A DNA stretch of 64,000 nt from an uncultured Litoreibacter sp. (GTDB lineage: Bacteria > Pseudomonadota > Alphaproteobacteria > Rhodobacterales > Rhodobacteraceae): positions 558,001 through 622,000 of the forward strand of contig NZ_CANKWO010000002.1 in NCBI RefSeq assembly GCF_947487515.1, read 5' to 3'. Below are positions 63,322 through 64,000 of the stretch, one piece after another (position 1 is the stretch's first letter; each line of letters opens with the position of its first letter). The notes under the pieces were generated by a model, which saw only the letters and a program-made list of their open reading frames with translations, did no database searches and had not been told where the DNA came from. A program made the translations under genes and the position numbers.

Positions 63322-64000
63322 TCAGAACCTTCCCGCGAACCGTTTTTCGAACGTTATGAACACCGAATTTGAGGATCGCTTGCCAAGTGCGGCCTCGCTG
63401 CGGCGACGCCTATGCGCGCCAACCACAAGGTTGAAATCTTGTTGCAGTTGATGCCGGTAGGTAGCCCCAATATGCCCAACGGAGCGCGCCGGCGTCTGTG
63501 AGGTCGAATTTGTTTTGAGATACCCTACGGTAAGACCCAAGGATCTTGTCGGATCAAAGTCGCGCACAACCTCCATGTCGAATTTGGTCCCTATTCGCGT
63601 CTCCCCTGAATCGTCCGACCCAAAGAAATCCCGCGAAGCCGATATATTCAGGCTGCCAGGCGTGAATTTCGCGTCATAGGAAACTACCAAGGTAGGTTCC
63701 GCGGATTGGTCCTTCAAACGCGCCATCCCAACGGCAAGCTCCAAGGAATATGCGGGGTGGTTTCGCGACAAGCCAGCTTGCATTCGGACCAATGGGCCAG
63801 AAACGGTGCGGTTCCTCGATAGAAAAAGAAACCGCTTTCCAGACTTGAGGTGCTGCGTGAACGACGACCTCCACATCAACCCGCTGTCCACAAAACCGGT
63901 AGCTTTTAGATCCTGCCATCCGCCGTCCAAAGTAACCTCAAGGGTCCGGCGCAAGTGATGAGAAACACCAAATCGCAACTGCTTGTCTGTGTTCGTTGAA
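63322..64000 (-). CDS. Outer-membrane beta-barrel protein, 5' part beyond window
   Basis: About 226 C-terminal residues are visible and the frame is open to the right edge. Alternating polar and hydrophobic strands with aromatic girdles (for example TLEVTLDGGWQDL, LGLTVGYLK, HIGATYRHQLQQDFNLVVG) and a terminal Phe (RFAGRF) are typical of outer-membrane barrels inserted by BamA. It heads the pssD-pssE run, so a role in surface glycan export or anchoring is plausible, but I cannot name the family. Confidence 0.72.
   Translation of the reverse strand, partial: STNTDKQLRFGVSHHLRRTLEVTLDGGWQDLKATGFVDSGLMWRSSFTQHLKSGKRFLFLSRNRTVSGPLVRMQAGLSRNHPAYSLELAVGMARLKDQSAEPTLVVSYDAKFTPGSLNISASRDFFGSDDSGETRIGTKFDMEVVRDFDPTRSLGLTVGYLKTNSTSQTPARSVGHIGATYRHQLQQDFNLVVGAHRRRRSEAALGKRSSNSVFITFEKRFAGRF

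Noticed and set aside
1-64000. CRISPR arrays, insertion sequences, integrases or attachment sites
   Set aside because: No regularly spaced repeats, transposase-like proteins or flanking terminal repeats were seen on either strand.

Overview
The window reads as chromosome from an alphaproteobacterium of the Rhodobacteraceae, Roseobacter-like. Pointers are a petP-petR-type regulator pair, a Rhodobacter-type cytochrome c2, DUF2794 and 'Rcc01079 family' spike base proteins, an ArgG/IlvA/IlvE/LeuBCD set of the alphaproteobacterial type, and moderate GC with very tight gene packing. There are no rRNA or tRNA genes, no insertion sequences and no CRISPR array. The taxonomic call is inference from protein families only.

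Region 1 (1-31 kb) is mostly housekeeping. It holds a sulfotransferase fragment, argG, a membrane protein with ilvA, an HPt protein divergent from a receiver/SpoIIE phosphatase, and a Nudix enzyme. A long plus-strand run follows: hslO, a CoA pyrophosphatase, a CCA-adding enzyme, a LysE exporter, two ABC exporters and an RlmD/TrmA-like methyltransferase. It is met by a minus-strand run petP-petR-histone deacetylase-like-xseB-ispA-dxs. After ilvE come DUF1294, a DMT transporter, a HupE/DUF4198 pair with overlapping divergent start codons, DUF2794, NlpC/P60, an M17 peptidase, a beta carbonic anhydrase, a DUF4139 protein and asd.

Region 2 (31-52 kb) opens with an in-frame fusion of an MsbA-type ABC exporter to an FkbM methyltransferase, facing two glycosyltransferases, probably for LPS or another glycan. 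Next are a DMT transporter with leuB, LysR and a divergent epimerase-like gene, an EEP-fold protein that lacks several catalytic acids, an AraC regulator with a membrane domain, a secreted hydrolase, leuDC, an MscS channel, a DUF2975/XRE pair, cytochrome c2, idi, rsfS and rlmH.

Region 3 (52-64 kb) is the most interesting. A surface-polysaccharide locus encodes a pyruvyltransferase, an F420-hydrogenase-beta-like protein, a flippase, a sulfotransferase, an O-acetyltransferase, a Wzy/ligase, a GT2, PssD/PssE and an outer-membrane barrel. It is interleaved with two genes that resemble the head-spike genes of the Rhodobacter capsulatus gene transfer agent (GhsA/GhsB). The GhsB-like protein carries what looks like an SGNH/O-acetylesterase domain and lies beside the acetyltransferase gene. 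This suggests a particle spike and its glycan receptor inherited, and perhaps regulated, together.

The packing is extreme. Four convergent pairs share interlocked stop codons, and many codirectional pairs overlap by ATGA or TGATG.
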